Source: Euryodendron excelsum (Eukaryota; Streptophyta; Magnoliopsida; Ericales; Pentaphylacaceae). Taken from it: a stretch of 64,000 bases of DNA. The DNA lies in contig CM065384.1 in NCBI GenBank assembly GCA_033060915.1, positions 36,487,001 through 36,551,000 of the forward strand. Direction: 5' to 3'. Of the stretch, positions 63,931 through 64,000 are shown in pieces. Under the pieces are notes generated by a model that was given only the letters and a program-made list of their open reading frames with translations, was not told where the DNA came from and did not search any database. The translations under genes and the position numbers were made by a program. The first letter of the stretch is position 1. Each line of letters starts with the position of its first letter.

Positions 63931-64000
63931 CTGAAAGAGAATAATGATGATACACATAAATTACATCAAATGATACTCTTTTAACCGTTTTCATTAAAGA

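Overview
This window is plant nuclear DNA. It is AT-rich and intron-dense, and it carries plant-type retroelements and MITEs. Essentially all of it lies inside one gene on the minus strand, the DNA-damage checkpoint kinase ATM (ataxia-telangiectasia mutated; a PI3K-like protein kinase). I reconstructed 42 consecutive coding exons, all with GT-AG junctions, between 63930 (upstream) and 2523 (downstream). Their summed length is 5333 nt. The reading frame stays open through all 41 internal splice junctions, giving about 1777 codons. The protein matches what I recall of plant ATM throughout. It covers the alpha-solenoid (HEAT-repeat) part only. The extreme N-terminus (TAN/PWWP part) lies beyond the right edge. 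The FAT, kinase and FATC domains lie beyond the left edge. The species cannot be named from this; the protein looks eudicot-like and the introns are far larger than those of the compact Arabidopsis gene.

Layout from right to left, in the direction of transcription: 63.9-62.3 kb is a compact block of six exons. 60.6-54.1 kb holds six exons separated by introns with a 98-bp tandem duplication, an 89-bp tandem repeat, an RTE-type LINE fragment and an unclassified element with inverted ends. 54.1-46.8 kb is a 7.3-kb intron with an L1-type LINE remnant and a GC-rich element with TGTCACGGG/CCCGTGACA ends. 46.8-41.1 kb has eight exons, including the largest (604 nt), two MITE copies and a tandem duplication that copies a splice donor. 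41.1-30.0 kb has two exons plus a SINE with an 11-bp target-site duplication (TSD) and a 1.4-kb solo LTR. 30.0-26.1 kb has six exons. 26.1-19.0 kb is a 7.1-kb intron with a solo LTR, a LINE 3' end and a MITE. 19.0-12.2 kb has nine exons, another solo LTR and an LTR joined to a tRNA primer-binding site. 12.2-2.5 kb has five exons, a Mutator-like element with long terminal inverted repeats, a hAT-like MITE and a 44-base C run. The left end is a truncated LINE in the next intron.

I see no second protein-coding gene, no rRNA or tRNA gene and no CRISPR array. The other open frames are by-products of introns and transposon relics. The most notable features are a four-copy MITE family with hAT-type 8-bp TSDs, three solo LTRs with perfect 5-bp TSDs, a MULE-like element with 9-bp TSD and arms of about 240 bp, and microsatellites or duplications placed exactly at ATM splice signals. 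I found no convincing undescribed biological system; the interest is in how a checkpoint gene tolerates this load.
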